51,155 bases of DNA from Ruminococcus sp. (GTDB taxonomy: Bacteria > Bacillota > Clostridia > Oscillospirales > Ruminococcaceae). Position 1 is the first letter of the stretch. Each line of letters opens with the position of its first letter. Under the pieces are notes generated by a model that was not told the DNA's origin, ran no database searches, and was given only the letters and a program-made list of their open reading frames with translations. The position numbers were made by a program, and so were the translations under genes. The stretch covers positions 1 through 51,155 of the forward strand of contig SVNM01000005.1 of NCBI GenBank assembly GCA_015066875.1, in the 5' to 3' direction. Below, piece by piece: positions 40,963 to 51,038 of this stretch.

Positions 40963-43701
40963 TCAGTTAGAGCTGTATGAAATTCTTTTTTCATTTACCA
41001 CAGAATTTACAGTAGAACTCTGAATCTGTAAATCTCCGCCCTGAGTACCGATATCCATAGGATTGGAAGAGAGCATATTGAGATTGATTTTTGAATTGAC
41101 GATAGTAACATTACCTGTACCGAAAACGTCACCGATACCGGCAGATTCATCACCTTCAGAGTCGATATCGATCTGAGCGTCCTTGATTTTTGTATTGACG
41201 CTACCGTTGATAGCACCGATACAGGAGTGCTTAGCGGAACGCATTTTGATATTGATTTTACCCTTTTTGATGATAATGCTTCCGTCGCCGTCCTCCAAAG
41301 CGCCGATAGCCACAGCCTGAGCGCCTGAGCAATGTACATTGATATCAGCAGACGAGGTAATGGAAGCGATGCCCTTACCACTGCCTATACCTGTGATTTT
41401 GATACCTGAAACTGTGAGGTCAAGGTGACAGGCCTCTTCGATATCGATAATAGCGTCGCCGTTAAGACTTCCGATAGCTATACCGTTGTGTGAGTACATA
41501 AAGATTTTGATATTACCTGAAAGGAGCTTGATTTCCGACTCCTCATCATTATATCCACCGCCGATACAGAGAGTTTCCTCGCTGTTGCTGATGATTTCCA
41601 GATTACCGAGCATATTGACAGTAATATCGCCGTAGCCGTGCTCGTAATCGTTACCGATACCGATACCTGTAGAGGCATAGCAGTCGATAGTGAGGTTACC
41701 GTTGCCTGTAAGCTCGATCTGCGAGCCCATAGGAACATAGATACCCGAATAGTTGAGCTTATTGTTCTTTTTAAGGTTAAGAACGAGTCTTGCGTACTCA
41801 CCTACAGAGATAGTAGGCTTGCTGTTACCGCTGATCATATTTACGTTCTTAAGGGTAAGCTCACAGCTATGGTTATCCATAATAGAGATATTCATTTTTA
41901 CAGGCTTATCGGGATCGCCCACAATAGTAAGCTTGCTCTGATAAACGTGAATATCGGTATATCTTTCAAGCGCCAGCTTAAGAAGATCAATTTCGGTATC
42001 GTTGTTTGCCGAGTAGATTTTCTTAGCACCGAGGGGACGCGACTCAAGATTTGTTCTGATGATCTCGTCCTTGATTTCAGTTGAAACGTTGTTGAGGATA
42101 AGAGGCTTTGGCTTTGAGGTGTAATAACCCTGAATGAGGTCAACGCCGAGACGGATAACAGTTTTCATTTCCTGAAGAGTCTCAACGCCCTCAGCAAGTG
42201 ACTGAAGCTGATTTTCGTGACAGAACTCAACAATCTGAGTAACAAGCTGTTGTTTCTTAAGGTCGTTATGGATATCGCTGATAAGCGAGCGGTCGATTTT
42301 GATGTAATCGGGCGAGTAGTTAAGCAGATTTGCGCTGTTTGAGTAACCTGTACCGTAATCGTCGATAGCAAGCTTAGCGTGCATAAAACTACAGCGTTTT
42401 TTGAGAGTTTCTATATTCTGAGGAGTTGAAGCATTCTGCTCAACGATTTCGATAACAGCTTTTTCGAGGAGCTCACCATAAGTAATATAGAGCTCATTGA
42501 AGTCCTCATCTGTGAGCAGAGAAGCAGGCATACAGTTGATAAAGAGCTTTCTGTCGGCAAAAATCTGCTGATTATCGCTGATAAGCTTCATTGTATTGAA
42601 GAGAGTCATTTTCTCAACAGCATAGAGGTTATTCTGACTTTCAGCGATTTTAAGAATCTGTGTAGGAGTCATCTTGATATCGCCTGAAGTACGCATAAGA
42701 GCCTCATAAGCGACGATTTCGCCTGTCTGAGTCTCAACGATAGGCTGAAGGTGATATGTAATAAGGTTATCCTGAATAATTCTTGAGAATATCTGAGCGT
42801 TTTTGTAGGAGTCCTTTTCACGGATATAGTTATCTTCAGAGAACCAGTTAATAACGTGACGCTTGTCGGTTCTTGCCTCGTAAAGAGCGAACTCAGAGTA
42901 ATTCACCAGCATATTGAAGTCAGAAGCTTCATCGGGATAGCAGGAGCAACCGATAGAAAGGCTCAGCGAGCTCTTATCGGAAATATCGATAATCTCGCCG
43001 AAATCATCGGTAAGAACACAGTTCTGAACGGCCTCGTCCATACTGTTGAGCAGGTTATAAACGCTCATTTTATCGCAGTCATAGAAGAACACGCAAATCT
43101 CGTAATTTGACTTTGAGCTGATAATAACATTTTTACTTTCAAAGCTTTTAAGAGCCTCAGCGACGGAAGTAATACAGTTATTTGTGTTATCAACCGTAAG
43201 GAAAGTACCAAGCTTGTCGATACCGTTGATATAAACGGTAGCAAGGAAGCACTTTTCAGCTTCGGGCATAAGAGCCTTGACCTTCTGAGAGAATGAAGGG
43301 TAGGAAGGCAGACGGGTAATGGGGTCATACTCGACAAAATTATTCTGTCCCACAGATTCATTGAACTGTCTTGTATAGTCCTGAACAAAGCCCAGCCACT
43401 CGTCACTGCTTTCAAAGATATTCATTTTGATATACTTTGTAGCATTGTTGTAAGAGAATTTATATATGTGTTTTTGTCCCTCGACAGGATTTTTTGAAAT
43501 TTTCTCAAGGAGGTTAAAAAACTCATACTCATTGATTTTATCGTTAGAGCAATACAGCATACGGCAGGCCACGGGGTCCAGGTAAGCTGTCTTATCCTTG
43601 GCGATATACATAAAAGCGCCGATATTTCCCATAAACTGCTGGAAAAGTTGCCAGTCGTGGCTCAGGGAAGGGACGTTTCCGTCAAAGTTAAAGATACTCA
43701 T
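40963..43701 (-). CDS. EAL phosphodiesterase with degenerate GGDEF and C-terminal beta-helix-like domain
   Basis: This 912-residue cytosolic protein without membrane segments has a PAS-like sensor (about 1-118), a GGDEF domain with lost catalysis (about 122-290; the GGDEF spot reads S-N-Y-E-I at 198-202), an EAL domain (about 305-545) and a long beta-rich repeat domain (about 585-905). EAL residues look complete: E333 in 'YEALMR', N389, E418, D447-D448 in 'IDDYGTGYS', K468 in 'YIKIDRS', E504 in 'LAEGVET' and Q524. It should therefore cleave cyclic di-GMP. The C-terminal region repeats short strands with 'GIGIGN', 'CIGGGY', 'GIAIGSL', 'GIGSGKG', 'AIGAL', 'CIGAI' and 'GIGDV', resembling right-handed beta-helix carbohydrate-binding domains normally found outside cells. 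A perfect promoter lies upstream. Confidence 0.87.
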   Translation of the reverse strand: MSIFNFDGNVPSLSHDWQLFQQFMGNIGAFMYIAKDKTAYLDPVACRMLYCSNDKINEYEFFNLLEKISKNPVEGQKHIYKFSYNNATKYIKMNIFESSDEWLGFVQDYTRQFNESVGQNNFVEYDPITRLPSYPSFSQKVKALMPEAEKCFLATVYINGIDKLGTFLTVDNTNNCITSVAEALKSFESKNVIISSKSNYEICVFFYDCDKMSVYNLLNSMDEAVQNCVLTDDFGEIIDISDKSSLSLSIGCSCYPDEASDFNMLVNYSEFALYEARTDKRHVINWFSEDNYIREKDSYKNAQIFSRIIQDNLITYHLQPIVETQTGEIVAYEALMRTSGDIKMTPTQILKIAESQNNLYAVEKMTLFNTMKLISDNQQIFADRKLFINCMPASLLTDEDFNELYITYGELLEKAVIEIVEQNASTPQNIETLKKRCSFMHAKLAIDDYGTGYSNSANLLNYSPDYIKIDRSLISDIHNDLKKQQLVTQIVEFCHENQLQSLAEGVETLQEMKTVIRLGVDLIQGYYTSKPKPLILNNVSTEIKDEIIRTNLESRPLGAKKIYSANNDTEIDLLKLALERYTDIHVYQSKLTIVGDPDKPVKMNISIMDNHSCELTLKNVNMISGNSKPTISVGEYARLVLNLKKNNKLNYSGIYVPMGSQIELTGNGNLTIDCYASTGIGIGNDYEHGYGDITVNMLGNLEIISNSEETLCIGGGYNDEESEIKLLSGNIKIFMYSHNGIAIGSLNGDAIIDIEEACHLDLTVSGIKITGIGSGKGIASITSSADINVHCSGAQAVAIGALEDGDGSIIIKKGKINIKMRSAKHSCIGAINGSVNTKIKDAQIDIDSEGDESAGIGDVFGTGNVTIVNSKINLNMLSSNPMDIGTQGGDLQIQSSTVNSVVNEKRISYSSN

Positions 43702-43805
43702 AAAAGCTCCTTGGCCGAATCACAAGCACAGGAAGAGGGGTTTGTGAAACGGTTACTGCAAATTCCGGCCTGCAGTACAGCCGTAATCTGAATACTATTA
43801 ATTTA

Positions 43806-43834
43806 ATTATAACCGATATTGTATTGAATGTCAA
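43806..43834 (-). promoter_or_regulatory. Perfect consensus promoter of the EAL gene
   Basis: On the minus strand TTGACA (43834-43829), 17 bases, TATAAT (43811-43806). Transcription would start near 43799, about 100 bases before the ATG. Confidence 0.85.
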
Positions 43835-43878
43835 CGCAAAAAATACTATGACAAGGACTATTTTTGTACACAAAAATA

Positions 43879-43907
43879 CAAAAAAACGAACCCCGTAAGG
43901 AGTTCGT
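43879..43907 (-). terminator. Terminator of the dgt-dnaG-rpoD operon
   Basis: ACGAACCCC (43886-43894) pairs with GGAGTTCGT (43899-43907) with one G-U pair and a GTAA loop. On the minus strand seven T follow the stem, which starts 18 bases past the rpoD stop. Confidence 0.93.
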
Positions 43908-43924
43908 CTGACTGTATGTAATTA

Positions 43925-45007
43925 TCAGTCAAGGAAGTCCTTGACCTTTTTGCTTCTGCTTGGGTGGCGGAGCTTTCTGAGCGCCTTAGCCTCAATCTGA
44001 CGGATACGCTCACGTGTAACGTCAAAGCGCTGTCCGACCTCTTCAAGAGTGCGTGATTTTCCGTCCTCAAGACCGAATCTCAGCTTAAGAACCTTAGCCT
44101 CGCGGTCTGTAAGAGTAGCAAGAACCTCGTTAAGCTGTTCTTTCAGGAGAGTGTGTGAAGCTGCCTCTGCGGGAGCGGGCGCGTCATCATCGGGGATAAA
44201 GTCACCAAGGTGGCTGTCTTCCTCCTCACCGATAGGAGTTTCAAGAGAAACGGGATCCTGAGCAATACGCATAATTTCGCGGATCTTGTCAACGGGAAGC
44301 TCAAGCTTTTCAGCGATTTCCTCAGGGCTTGGATCGTGTCCGTTTTCGTGGAGAAGCTGGCTTGATATCTTCTTCACCTTAGTGATAGTTTCAACCATAT
44401 GAACAGGGATACGGATAGTTCTTGCCTGATCGGCAATAGCACGTGTGATAGCCTGTCTGATCCACCATGTAGCGTAGGTTGAGAACTTAAAGCCTTTGGT
44501 GTAGTCGAACTTTTCAACAGCCTTGATAAGACCGAGGTTACCCTCCTGAATAAGATCGAGGAACTGCATACCTCTGCCAACATATTTCTTGGCAATACTT
44601 ACAACGAGACGGAGGTTAGCCTCTGAAAGTCTTTTTCTTGCATAGGGATCACCTGTAGCCATTCTCTGTGCAAGCTCGATTTCCTCTTCGGGAGTAAGAA
44701 GGGGCACACGTCCGATTTCCTTAAGGTAAATCTTAACGGGGTCGTCGATAGCGATACCCTCAGTGGAAAGAGCCATTTCCAGATCATCGGTCATAGTAGA
44801 ATCAAGACCGATTTTAAGGTCAACATCGATATTCATATCCTCGATGATTTCGATGTTGAGATTTTCGCAGTTATCATAGAAAGTATTAAGCTGGTCCACA
44901 TCGAAATCAAGCTCTTCAAGAGCGTCTGTGATTTCCTTGGTAGTAAGCTTTCCTGTAGATTTACCCTGTTCCATAAGGGTTTCGATGGTATTCTTTTTGG
45001 GTTCCAT
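43925..45007 (-). CDS. rpoD: Primary sigma factor RpoD (SigA)
   Basis: This 360-residue housekeeping sigma factor has a region 1.1-like start ('[20 protein letters not shown]'), region 1.2/2 ('[22 protein letters not shown]', '[22 protein letters not shown]', '[20 protein letters not shown]', partly shown), region 3 and region 4.2 ('[32 protein letters not shown]' split). Size matches the short Firmicutes SigA. It recognises TTGACA/TATAAT, consistent with the consensus promoters seen in this window. It is last in dgt-dnaG-rpoD, ten bases after dnaG. Confidence 0.98.
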   Translation of the reverse strand: MEPKKNTIETLMEQGKSTGKLTTKEITDALEELDFDVDQLNTFYDNCENLNIEIIEDMNIDVDLKIGLDSTMTDDLEMALSTEGIAIDDPVKIYLKEIGRVPLLTPEEEIELAQRMATGDPYARKRLSEANLRLVVSIAKKYVGRGMQFLDLIQEGNLGLIKAVEKFDYTKGFKFSTYATWWIRQAITRAIADQARTIRIPVHMVETITKVKKISSQLLHENGHDPSPEEIAEKLELPVDKIREIMRIAQDPVSLETPIGEEEDSHLGDFIPDDDAPAPAEAASHTLLKEQLNEVLATLTDREAKVLKLRFGLEDGKSRTLEEVGQRFDVTRERIRQIEAKALRKLRHPSRSKKVKDFLD

Positions 45008-45017
45008 AAAATTCCTC

Positions 45018-46778
45018 CTATTTTTTACTTTTTGCTTTGAATATATCGAGAAGTTCCTGATTGCTTATATCCTTATCGTTGCCGTCGGAAGACTTATCGG
45101 CAGAGCAGTTTCTGAGAACGCTGACGCAGTCATCAAAAACCTGAGGACTTATATCGAATTCTCTGTTTCTTGCTTCGATACCGATAATTCTGCCCATTTC
45201 ATCGGGAGAAAAGCTGTCTGCAAGCATTGAAACGGTAAAAACACCGCTTTCTTTGATTCTGCCGAGAACAGCCTCATACACCTTTTTGTTGAAGGGAGTA
45301 ATAAAAATGTCGGCGGGTGCCTGAGAGGAGATTTTTTCAGCTTCCTCAGGACGTTTCATAAGGTAATAAATTATGTTTTCCTCAGCTCTTGCCTCTTTTT
45401 TGAATTTCTGAGCCTGAGGGTTTATGTTATCATTAATGTATGTAGTTTTTGATTTGATATTTCGCCATTCCTGTTTTTTCTCAAATCTGTCTGACTTGTT
45501 AAGCATACTGTCGATATGAGCTTTAAGCACAGAAACGGGTATATCGCATTTTTTTGATGTACGGGAAATATATACCTCACGTTCGAGGGGAGATTCAATA
45601 CCCGCAAGAACCTTTGATGCACGTTTAAGAAGCTCAACCCTTCCCATTTCGGTATTGAGGTCCAGACCGTCCTCGCATTTATCCAGCATATAATCGTTGG
45701 CGTCGAAGGAAGAGTCAAGAAGCATACGGAATCTTACGCTTCCGAATTTTTTTATGAACTCATCGGGGTCTTTAGCACCCTCCATACGTATAATACGGGT
45801 ACGCAGTCCCACATCGGCAAAGTGATTTATAGCCTTCTGAGTAGCCTTCTGACCGGCACCGTCGCTGTCATAGGCGATAACGACCTCCTGAGCGTAATGA
45901 CTGATAAGCCTTGCCTGATTGGGAGTAATAGCCGTTCCGAGAGTAGCCACAACGTTGTCGAATCCCGCCTGATTTACAGCGATAACGTCCATGTATCCTT
46001 CGCAGAGGATAATACGTTTTGTATCGGAATTCTTAGCGAAATTCATTGAAAACAAATTGCTTCCCTTATCGAAAACAGGAGTCTGGCTTGTATTGAGGTA
46101 TTTCGGCTGTGAGTTATCAAGAACTCTTCCGCCGAATCCTATAATATTGCCACGCATATCGACGATGGGGAACATCACACGGTTTCTGAACATATCATAC
46201 ATCTTACCGCTTTTTTTAGAACGTCCGCCCAGCCATGCATCGATTATTTCTTCCTCAGAGTAGCCCTTTGATTTAAGGTATGAGCAAAGGCTGTCCCACG
46301 AATCTGAGGCATATCCGAGACCGTATTTTTTTATAGTCTGCGGAGTAAGACCTCGCTCGGCAAAATACTGAAGTCCCTTCTTATCGTTACCTTTAATAAG
46401 GTTAGAGTAAAAGAAGTTTGCGGAAAGGCGGTTCATCTCGTAGATACGTGTTTTCCTCTGAGCGTAACGGCTGTCCGCAGAGCTGTACTGCGGAATTTCG
46501 ATCCCTGAACGCTGAGCGAGAAGCTTCACGGCTTCGGAAAAATCGAGGTTTTCGATTTTCATAATGAAGGTGATAACGTCTCCGCCGGCACCGCAACCAA
46601 AGCAGTAAAAGCTCTGGGTATCGGTGAAAACGGTACACGAGGGAGTCTTTTCCGAATGGAAAGGACAATTACACACGAAGTTACGTCCGCGTCTGATAAG
46701 ATGAAGATAATTTCCCATAACAGCGTCGATAGGGTTTGCAGTTCTCAGACGATAGAGAAATTCATCGTTCCGGAGCAT
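45018..46778 (-). CDS. dnaG: DNA primase DnaG
   Basis: This 586-residue primase has an N-terminal zinc finger (C38, H41, C59, C62 in '[13 protein letters not shown]' and '[11 protein letters not shown]'), an RNA-polymerase-like core with Toprim motifs '[14 protein letters not shown]' and '[15 protein letters not shown]', and a helicase-binding C-terminus. The start is ATG 46778 ('[11 protein letters not shown]'), seven bases after GGAGG; upstream in-frame sequence belongs to the spacer. It is second in dgt-dnaG-rpoD, an arrangement conserved in Clostridia. Confidence 0.97.
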   Translation of the reverse strand: MLRNDEFLYRLRTANPIDAVMGNYLHLIRRGRNFVCNCPFHSEKTPSCTVFTDTQSFYCFGCGAGGDVITFIMKIENLDFSEAVKLLAQRSGIEIPQYSSADSRYAQRKTRIYEMNRLSANFFYSNLIKGNDKKGLQYFAERGLTPQTIKKYGLGYASDSWDSLCSYLKSKGYSEEEIIDAWLGGRSKKSGKMYDMFRNRVMFPIVDMRGNIIGFGGRVLDNSQPKYLNTSQTPVFDKGSNLFSMNFAKNSDTKRIILCEGYMDVIAVNQAGFDNVVATLGTAITPNQARLISHYAQEVVIAYDSDGAGQKATQKAINHFADVGLRTRIIRMEGAKDPDEFIKKFGSVRFRMLLDSSFDANDYMLDKCEDGLDLNTEMGRVELLKRASKVLAGIESPLEREVYISRTSKKCDIPVSVLKAHIDSMLNKSDRFEKKQEWRNIKSKTTYINDNINPQAQKFKKEARAEENIIYYLMKRPEEAEKISSQAPADIFITPFNKKVYEAVLGRIKESGVFTVSMLADSFSPDEMGRIIGIEARNREFDISPQVFDDCVSVLRNCSADKSSDGNDKDISNQELLDIFKAKSKK

Positions 46779-46791
46779 ATTGTTACCTCCG

Positions 46792-47787
46792 TTATTTCCA
46801 GAATTTTGGAACGAAAAGCTCGGTATAGAGGTCAACTGCATAAGCGTCGCTCATACCGGAAATATAGTCACAGACAGCTCTGTCGGCGTCTGTTTTTTTC
46901 ATAATAATGCGGTATTCCTCAGGAAGCTTTGCGGGGTGCTCGATGAAATACTTATACAGCTTTTCCACAAGAGCAACAGCCTTGGCTTCTTCCTGTTTAG
47001 CCGAAGGATTTGTATATACCTCAGCAAACATAAACTCTTTCAGCTTATCGTGAGCCTTTCTGATTTCGGGTGAAAAGTCGATTTCATAGGCTCCGTGGCT
47101 GATAACCGAGGAAATGAGAGTTGTAATTCTTTTTGTCTTGGTATTTCCCAGGATTTTCACGCAGTCTGAGGGCAGTGATTCGGGGGTAAGTATTCCCGCA
47201 CGGATAGAGTCCTCGATATCGTGATTTATGTAGGCGATGGTATCGGCAAGTCTTACAACACAGCCCTCACGTGTATCGGCAACAGCATTTGTGTGGCACT
47301 CGATACCGTTTCTTACGGCATATGTAAGGTTAAGGCCTTCGCCTTTTTTCTCAAGGCAGTCAACAACGCGCACGCTCTGGAGATAATGCTTGAAGCCGTG
47401 GGGACATATTTCGTTGAGCACAGCCTCTCCGCAGTGACCGAAAGGCGAATGTCCCAGATCGTGGCCGAGAGCGATAGCTTCGGAAAGGTCTTCATTAAGA
47501 CGCATACCTCGGGAAATAGTACGGGCAATCTGAGAAACCTCAAGAGTGTGGGTAAGACGTGTGCGGTAGTGATCTCCAACAGGGGAGAGGAAAACCTGGG
47601 TTTTACGTTTCAGACGTCTGAACGAATTGCAATGGAGAATTCTGTCGCGGTCACGCTGGAATTCAGTGCGATAGGGACATTTTTCCTCACGATTGGCACG
47701 TTTTGTACCTTTTTCGTCAACGCTTGTACAGGCATATTTGCTTAAAATACCCATTTCGGTAATTTCGAGCTGTTCACGTACTGACAT
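46792..47787 (-). CDS. dgt: dGTP triphosphohydrolase-like HD protein
   Basis: This 331-residue HD-domain phosphohydrolase has metal ligands H80 ('LTHTLEVSQIART') and H109-D110 ('ALGHDLGHSPFGHCGE'), with 'RDRILHCNSFRRLKRKTQVF' upstream, as in Dgt-type dNTPases that turn dNTP into deoxynucleoside and triphosphate. ATG 47787 ('MSVREQLEI') is chosen since AGGAGG lies directly before it; an in-frame upstream GTG/TTG extension has no ribosome binding site. First of the dgt-dnaG-rpoD operon. Confidence 0.93.
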   Translation of the reverse strand: MSVREQLEITEMGILSKYACTSVDEKGTKRANREEKCPYRTEFQRDRDRILHCNSFRRLKRKTQVFLSPVGDHYRTRLTHTLEVSQIARTISRGMRLNEDLSEAIALGHDLGHSPFGHCGEAVLNEICPHGFKHYLQSVRVVDCLEKKGEGLNLTYAVRNGIECHTNAVADTREGCVVRLADTIAYINHDIEDSIRAGILTPESLPSDCVKILGNTKTKRITTLISSVISHGAYEIDFSPEIRKAHDKLKEFMFAEVYTNPSAKQEEAKAVALVEKLYKYFIEHPAKLPEEYRIIMKKTDADRAVCDYISGMSDAYAVDLYTELFVPKFWK

Positions 47788-47906
47788 AATTCCTCCTTTG
47801 CCTCTGCTTTCCGGTGAAAGAGCAATGCTGAAAGCAGAAAACACAATTGCTCATAAAAATGCTTACATATATAAATACTCAGAAAAAATAAAAAACCCTT
47901 TAATTT

Positions 47907-48545
47907 TTACTGAGATTTTTTCACTGATGAAAAATCGTGGTAGCGCTCACCGCAGTCCTCAATGGAAACCGAGCCGTTTGTAACATCGGTAAGCTGTTTT
48001 ACAAGAGAATCATACTTTTCGGAAAGCACAAGAATTTCCAGAGAAACGTCGCTTCCGAAATCTGAACTGAGGGTGATTGTTTCAAAATCGGGGAGAAGAT
48101 ATGTGATTTTGCCGTACATATTGTAATCGGAAGTGATTTTCACAAGTCTGCAATGGCACATATGCATTATTTCCGAAGCGTCGCATGCGATAGAAGCTCC
48201 GTGTGAGTAGGCTCTCACAAGGCCACCGCCACCGAGGAGAATTCCTCCGAAATAGCGTGTTACAACGACGCAGACATCGGTAAGACCTCGCTTGAGGAGC
48301 ACATCGAGAACAGGAACTCCGCCCGTACCCTGAGGCTCGCCGTCGTCGGAATAGCGGGAAATATTATCCTCACGCAGAACATAGGCATAGACGTTATGTC
48401 TTGCCTTTCGGTGTTTAGCCTTGATGGAGTTTATGAACTCCACAGCCTCTTCATTTGTTTTAACAGGAGCTATATATCCGATAAATTCGGACTTTTTTTC
48501 GATAAAAGAAGCCTCAGCAGGCTTTGAAACGGTAAAATAGTTCAT
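47907..48545 (-). CDS. YigZ/IMPACT-family protein
   Basis: This 212-residue two-domain protein has the UPF0029 signature: 'KKSEFIGYIAPVKTNEEA', 'KHRKARHNVYAYVL', 'YSDDGEPQGTGGVPVLDVL' and 'VVVTRYFGGILLGGGGLVRAY' (partly shown). The C-terminal half is the EF-G domain V-like fold. The family is linked to translation regulation in eukaryotes (IMPACT), and bacterial YigZ function is unclear. It lies directly downstream of the rpmE terminator and about 120 bases upstream of dgt. Confidence 0.93.
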   Translation of the reverse strand: MNYFTVSKPAEASFIEKKSEFIGYIAPVKTNEEAVEFINSIKAKHRKARHNVYAYVLREDNISRYSDDGEPQGTGGVPVLDVLLKRGLTDVCVVVTRYFGGILLGGGGLVRAYSHGASIACDASEIMHMCHCRLVKITSDYNMYGKITYLLPDFETITLSSDFGSDVSLEILVLSEKYDSLVKQLTDVTNGSVSIEDCGERYHDFSSVKKSQ

Positions 48546-48571
48546 AAAATCACCTTCAAAACAGAAGTAAA

Positions 48572-48592
48572 AAGCCGGTCAGAGACCGGCTT
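48572..48592 (-). terminator. Terminator of rpmE
   Basis: AAGCCGGTC (48572-48580) pairs with GACCGGCTT (48584-48592) around AGA, seven bases past the rpmE stop; TTTTAC follows on the minus strand. Confidence 0.9.
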
Positions 48593-48599
48593 GTTTGAA

Positions 48600-48803
48600 T
48601 TACTTGTCCAGATTGAAACGCTTCTTGAATCTGTCAACACGTCCGCCTGTATCAACAAGCTTCTGCTTACCAGTATAGAAGGGATGGCACTTTGAGCAGA
48701 TTTCAACCTTGATGTTTTCCTTTGTGGACATAGTTTCCATTACGTTACCGCAGTGGCAAGTAATAGTTGTTTTCACAAAATTAGGATGGATACCCTCTTT
48801 CAC
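48600..48803 (-). CDS. rpmE: Ribosomal protein L31 (zinc-binding type)
   Basis: This 67-residue large-subunit protein reads '[20 protein letters not shown]', then '[16 protein letters not shown]' and '[14 protein letters not shown]'. Cysteines in CHCG and CSKC show the C+ (zinc-bound) form. The start is the GTG at 48803, placed six bases after AGAGGTG and matching the standard N-terminus; a GTG nine bases upstream has no spacing for a ribosome binding site. It has its own promoter and terminator. Confidence 0.96.
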   Translation of the reverse strand: MKEGIHPNFVKTTITCHCGNVMETMSTKENIKVEICSKCHPFYTGKQKLVDTGGRVDRFKKRFNLDK

Positions 48804-48897
48804 GATTGTCACCTCTTTCAGAATTACTTTTTGTAAAACCTCAGTAGCCCATCAGATACTTTAGACAGTAGTACATAAGTTGTACAATAACTTATAT

Positions 48898-48926
48898 AGT
48901 ATAACACGGGAAAACGTGATTGTCAA
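48898..48926 (-). promoter_or_regulatory. Promoter and structured leader of rpmE
   Basis: On the minus strand TTGACA (48926-48921), 17 bases, TATACT (48903-48898). The roughly 90-nt leader contains a TAAGTT...AACTTA stem near 48876-48896. Structured rpmE leaders that bind L31 are known in Firmicutes; whether this is one needs a covariance-model match. Confidence 0.72.
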
Positions 48927-48954
48927 GAGGGGATTTAAAGTTAAATAATAAAAA

Positions 48955-48980
48955 TATAAGAGGCAGATGAACTGCCTCTT
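48955..48980 (-). terminator. Terminator of pgcA
   Basis: AAGAGGCAG (48958-48966) pairs with CTGCCTCTT (48972-48980) around ATGAA; on the minus strand ATATTTTTATT follows. The stem begins eight bases past the stop. Confidence 0.9.
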
Positions 48981-48987
48981 GATAATA

Positions 48988-50703
48988 TTACTTCATAACC
49001 TTAGTGAAGTCCTCAGCAAGCTTAGCTTCAAGAGCAACAGCCTCTTCGTGTGTAGGAGCCTTTGCTGTGAAGTAAGTCTTGATCTTGGGCTCAGTACCTG
49101 AAGGACGAACAATAGCCTTAGCACCGCCCTCAAGATAGTAAGCAAGAACGTTTGACTTAGGAAGATTGATAACAGACTCAGTACCGTTTGCGATATCCTT
49201 GCATACGCTTGTCTTGTAATCCTCAAACTTAACAACGTTAAGACCTGCGATTTCAGCGGGAGGATTATTTCTGAGATTGTTCATAATGTCGTTCATTTTG
49301 TTCATACCGCTCTCACCCTCGAAAGTGAAGCTGTGGAGAGTGTGGTGGAAAACGCCGTACTTCTTGTACATATTTTCACGAGCCTGAAGGAGAGTAATAC
49401 CCTTTGTGCGGTAGAAAGCAGCCATTTCGCAGATAAGCATAGAAGCGTTTACAGCGTCCTTGTCACGTACATAACCGCCTGAAAGGTAGCCGTAGCTCTC
49501 TTCAAAGCCGAAGATATAGCGGTTTTCCTCGCCCTTTTCTTCAAGGAAGCCGATCTGCTCGCCGATAAATTTAAAGCCTGTGAGAACGTCGAGAACCTCA
49601 ACGCCGTACTCCTTAGCGATAGAATAGATGATATCGGTAGTAACGATAGTCTTTACAGCGATGGGATTTTCAGGCATAATACCCTTTTCGATGCTCTGAG
49701 CGCAGATGTATTCAAGAAGCATAGCTCCTACTTCGTTGCCTGTGAAGAGCACATAGCTTCCGTCCTCAGCGGGAACAGCGATACCTACACGGTCACAGTC
49801 GGGGTCTGTAGCGAGGAGAAGGTCAGGTTTAACCTCTTCGCACTTTTTAAGACCGAGCTCAAGAGCTTCTCTGATTTCAGGATTGGGATAAGGACAAGTT
49901 GTGAAGTTGCCGTCGGGCATTTCCTGTTCCTCAACGATAGTAACGTCAGAGATACCGATTCTCTTGAGAATTTCACGAACGGGCTTGTTGCCTGTACCGT
50001 TAAGGGGAGTATAAACAACCTTAAGACCGCTTGAAGCGCAAAGGTCGGCATTGATACCTTCAGCGAGAACCTTCTCGTAATAAGCTTCGATAACGTCCTG
50101 TCCGATATATGAGATGTTGCCCTTAGCGAGCTCTTCATCGAAAGAAGCCTTCTTGACATCGTTGAAAATATCAAGAGAGTTGATTTTTTCAAGGATAATC
50201 TCAGCACCTCTGAGAGTAATCTGGCAACCGTCATCGCCATAAACCTTATAGCCGTTGTACTTAGCGGGGTTGTGGCTTGCTGTAACCATTACACCGCCCT
50301 GGCAGTTAAGCTGACGAACAGCAAAAGAGAGCATAGGTGTAGGCATAAGCTCTGTATAGATATAAACCTTGATGCCGTTAGCTGCAAGAACCTCGGCAGC
50401 GGTTTTAGCGAAAACATCTGATTTGATACGGCTGTCGTATGAAAGAGCGACAGCAGGGGAAGAATATTCTTCATTGAGATAATCAGCGAAGCCCTGAGTA
50501 GCTCTGCCGACTGTATAAACGTTCATACGATTGGTACCTGCGCCGATGACACCGCGGAGACCGCCTGTGCCGAATTCGAGATCGCGGTAGAATCTATCGT
50601 TGATAGCTTCGTTATCACCATTAATACTATTAAGCTCTGTCTGCAGATCGGGATCGCTGACAGCATTCTTACACCAGAGATCAAAGAGTTCGAGTTCTGA
50701 CAT
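48988..50703 (-). CDS. pgcA: Phosphoglucomutase/phosphomannomutase (PgcA-like)
   Basis: This 571-residue alpha-D-phosphohexomutase matches Bacillus PgcA over its length: 'RDLEFGTGGLRGVIGAGTNR', catalytic S143 in 'VMVTASHNPAKYNGYKVYG', metal loop 'ATDPDCDRVGIAV', sugar loop 'FGFEESYGYLSG' and phosphate loop 'RPSGTEPKIK'. It interconverts glucose-6-phosphate and glucose-1-phosphate for glycan and wall polymer synthesis. ATG 50703 follows GGAGGTTT; a longer upstream frame crosses the promoter and is rejected. Confidence 0.95.
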   Translation of the reverse strand: MSELELFDLWCKNAVSDPDLQTELNSINGDNEAINDRFYRDLEFGTGGLRGVIGAGTNRMNVYTVGRATQGFADYLNEEYSSPAVALSYDSRIKSDVFAKTAAEVLAANGIKVYIYTELMPTPMLSFAVRQLNCQGGVMVTASHNPAKYNGYKVYGDDGCQITLRGAEIILEKINSLDIFNDVKKASFDEELAKGNISYIGQDVIEAYYEKVLAEGINADLCASSGLKVVYTPLNGTGNKPVREILKRIGISDVTIVEEQEMPDGNFTTCPYPNPEIREALELGLKKCEEVKPDLLLATDPDCDRVGIAVPAEDGSYVLFTGNEVGAMLLEYICAQSIEKGIMPENPIAVKTIVTTDIIYSIAKEYGVEVLDVLTGFKFIGEQIGFLEEKGEENRYIFGFEESYGYLSGGYVRDKDAVNASMLICEMAAFYRTKGITLLQARENMYKKYGVFHHTLHSFTFEGESGMNKMNDIMNNLRNNPPAEIAGLNVVKFEDYKTSVCKDIANGTESVINLPKSNVLAYYLEGGAKAIVRPSGTEPKIKTYFTAKAPTHEEAVALEAKLAEDFTKVMK

Positions 50704-50734
50704 AAAAAAACCTCCAAATAGAAAATATACAATC

Positions 50735-50763
50735 ATTATAACACAAAATTCCATATTTGCAAA
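50735..50763 (-). promoter_or_regulatory. Predicted promoter of pgcA
   Basis: On the minus strand TTTGCA (50763-50758), 17 bases, TATAAT (50740-50735), about 30 bases before the ATG. It is divergent from the stable-RNA promoters to the right. Confidence 0.65.
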
Positions 50764-50941
50764 CCTTTTTTTGAAAATTGGATAAATATTTATCTTTTTA
50801 CTTAATATCAGGAAGTTCATTAAAGTGGGGAGATGCGCAGTGGAACGAAAATAATCTATTATAATATGTATAAAACTGTGGAAAACTCTACTCTTGGACA
50901 AAGTGTACAAAAAAATGTTGAAAACTTCTTCAAACTTTGAG

Positions 50942-50970
50942 TTGACAAAGTAAGAAATGGGTGATATAAT
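50942..50970 (+). promoter_or_regulatory. Stable-RNA promoter P1 (perfect consensus)
   Basis: TTGACA at 50942-50947, exactly 17 bases, TATAAT at 50965-50970, with A/T-rich sequence upstream. It reads toward the right edge of the window. Confidence 0.82.
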
Positions 50971-51038
50971 AATAAAGCTGTCGGAAATAAAGCCGAAAGC
51001 GAGCGGACTGAATCGAAAAAAGTTTTTGAAAAAAGTAC

